NCBI GenBank assembly: GCA_947629965.1
Contig: CANRFS010000071.1
Coordinates: 1 to 6,854, forward strand
DNA length: 6,854 nt
Direction of reading: 5' to 3'
From: an uncultured Clostridia bacterium
GTDB taxonomy: Bacteria > Bacillota > Clostridia > TANB77 > CAG-508
Shown here: piece after piece, positions 6,081-6,854 of the stretch
Position numbering within the stretch: the stretch's first letter is position 1
Layout of the letters: each line of letters opens with the position of its first letter
Translations under genes and position numbers: made by a program
The notes under the pieces: generated by a model
What the model saw: only the letters and a program-made list of their open reading frames with translations
Database searches by the model: none
Told to the model about the DNA's origin: nothing

Positions 6081-6854
6081 AGTGCTCATATATATTTCCA
6101 ATATCTTTTCTATAATCTAACTTTTCATCAATATTTCCATTTATTGAGCTATATACCTTTTCTTTTGCCTCTTCTAAGGTGCTACCTGAGGCTGTAAGTC
6201 CAAATAATCTTGAGTTACTTATAGACGAATAAGTATTTCCTTCTATATTTTTGGTATTTGCAAAATATATCTTTACTCCTTGATTTTCTATGTTTTCTTT
6301 GTTTAATGTAAAGACTAATGGTTCTTTCCTATTTTCTACTGCGTATTCTTTTGTTACTACATAAACAGTAAATGTGTAATTCTTTTTGAATTTACAATTA
6401 TCCTCATTTAATGTTTTATTAAATATATTTTTCATTACATCTGTAAATGGAGTTTCTAGTGAATTTAATACATTTAATGCCTCTGGATCTCCGAATCTAC
6501 TGTTAAACTCTATAAATTTTATTCCATTATTTGTTTTAAAAAATCCACCATATATTACTCCATTAAATTCTATTGAGTCTTTATTTATATATTTTAAAGT
6601 ATTTTTTATAAGTTGTGCACATTCATTTATATCTGATTTTTCTAAAAATGGTAACATACCATTTCCAAAACTTAGACAACCCATTCCTCCAGTTCCGGGT
6701 CCTTTGTCTTCATCAAATCTGTATGGATAATCAAAGGTTGTTGGAGTAACTACTATATTTTCTCCATCTGTTAATGCCATTACTGTAAATTCTCTTCCTT
6801 CAATTTTGTCTTGTATTATTACATTTCCGCTTCTTTCTAAACAGCTTTTTGCAT
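6079..6854 (-). CDS. purD: Phosphoribosylamine-glycine ligase (GAR synthetase), 5' end beyond window
   Basis: PurD joins glycine to phosphoribosylamine with ATP, the second step of purine synthesis, in the cytoplasm. The frame is open through the right edge; the methionine at 6780 is internal, because the upstream codons continue in frame as AKSCLERSGNVIIQDKIEGREFTV, which is ATP-grasp sequence. About 258 C-terminal codons are present, including the stop. Family motifs are DEDKGPGTGGMG, EFNSRFGDPEA with its metal-binding Glu and Asn, and the C-terminal subdomain (SRLFGLTASGSTLEEAKEKVY). The FDYPYRFDEDKGPGTGGMG stretch and GVIYGGFF look closer to the divergent PurD type seen in archaea and some uncultured bacteria than to the E. 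coli form; this is from memory of the family. There is no in-frame CGG codon. Confidence 0.9.
   Translation of the reverse strand, partial: AKSCLERSGNVIIQDKIEGREFTVMALTDGENIVVTPTTFDYPYRFDEDKGPGTGGMGCLSFGNGMLPFLEKSDINECAQLIKNTLKYINKDSIEFNGVIYGGFFKTNNGIKFIEFNSRFGDPEALNVLNSLETPFTDVMKNIFNKTLNEDNCKFKKNYTFTVYVVTKEYAVENRKEPLVFTLNKENIENQGVKIYFANTKNIEGNTYSSISNSRLFGLTASGSTLEEAKEKVYSSINGNIDEKLDYRKDIGNIYEH

Overview
The window is strongly A+T-rich. It carries a sortase, the MEP-pathway enzymes IspG and IspH, and a prepilin-like protein of the kind common in uncultured gut Firmicutes. Together these suggest a low-G+C Clostridia-type bacterium, perhaps from one of the uncultured gut orders. This placement is inferred from gene content and protein style, not from a marker gene.

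Layout. Positions 1-3143 hold a minus-strand run, in transcription order: ispG (2087-3143), ispH (1217-2077), a membrane sortase (438-1172) and the 5' part of an M15-type peptidase (1-372, running off the left edge). A 225-base divergent intergenic region (3144-3368) carries a clear sigma-A promoter for the plus-strand pair: a type IV prepilin-like/Ig-like protein (3369-4306) and an unrecognised 571-residue acidic repeat protein (4330-6045). A bidirectional terminator (6048-6080) separates this pair from the 3' part of purD (6079-6854, minus strand, running off the right edge).

The main observation is a recoding signal. Two of the seven genes need +1 frameshifts to make full-length products: ispG needs one and the prepilin-like gene needs two. 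Each shift point coincides with an in-frame CGG codon. By hand count these are the only three in-frame CGG codons among roughly 2,140 codons in the window, while CGG occurs about a dozen times out of frame in genes that stay open. Skipping the C of each CGG gives a GGN glycine codon and restores the expected protein. In ispG this places the fourth iron-sulfur ligand (Glu) exactly seven residues after the third cysteine, as the family requires. CGA, CGT and AGG are used as ordinary sense codons. The simplest biological reading is that CGG is not decoded as arginine in this organism and instead triggers +1 frameshifting, or is read as a CGGN quadruplet. Sequencing error is the main competing explanation: two of the three sites lie near short homopolymers, but the ispG site does not.

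How the genes relate. IspG and IspH catalyse the last two steps of the MEP isoprenoid pathway and appear translationally coupled. The sortase and M15 peptidase act on or near the cell wall. The plus-strand pair looks like a separate transcription unit for a surface or pilus-like protein and a soluble partner of unknown function.
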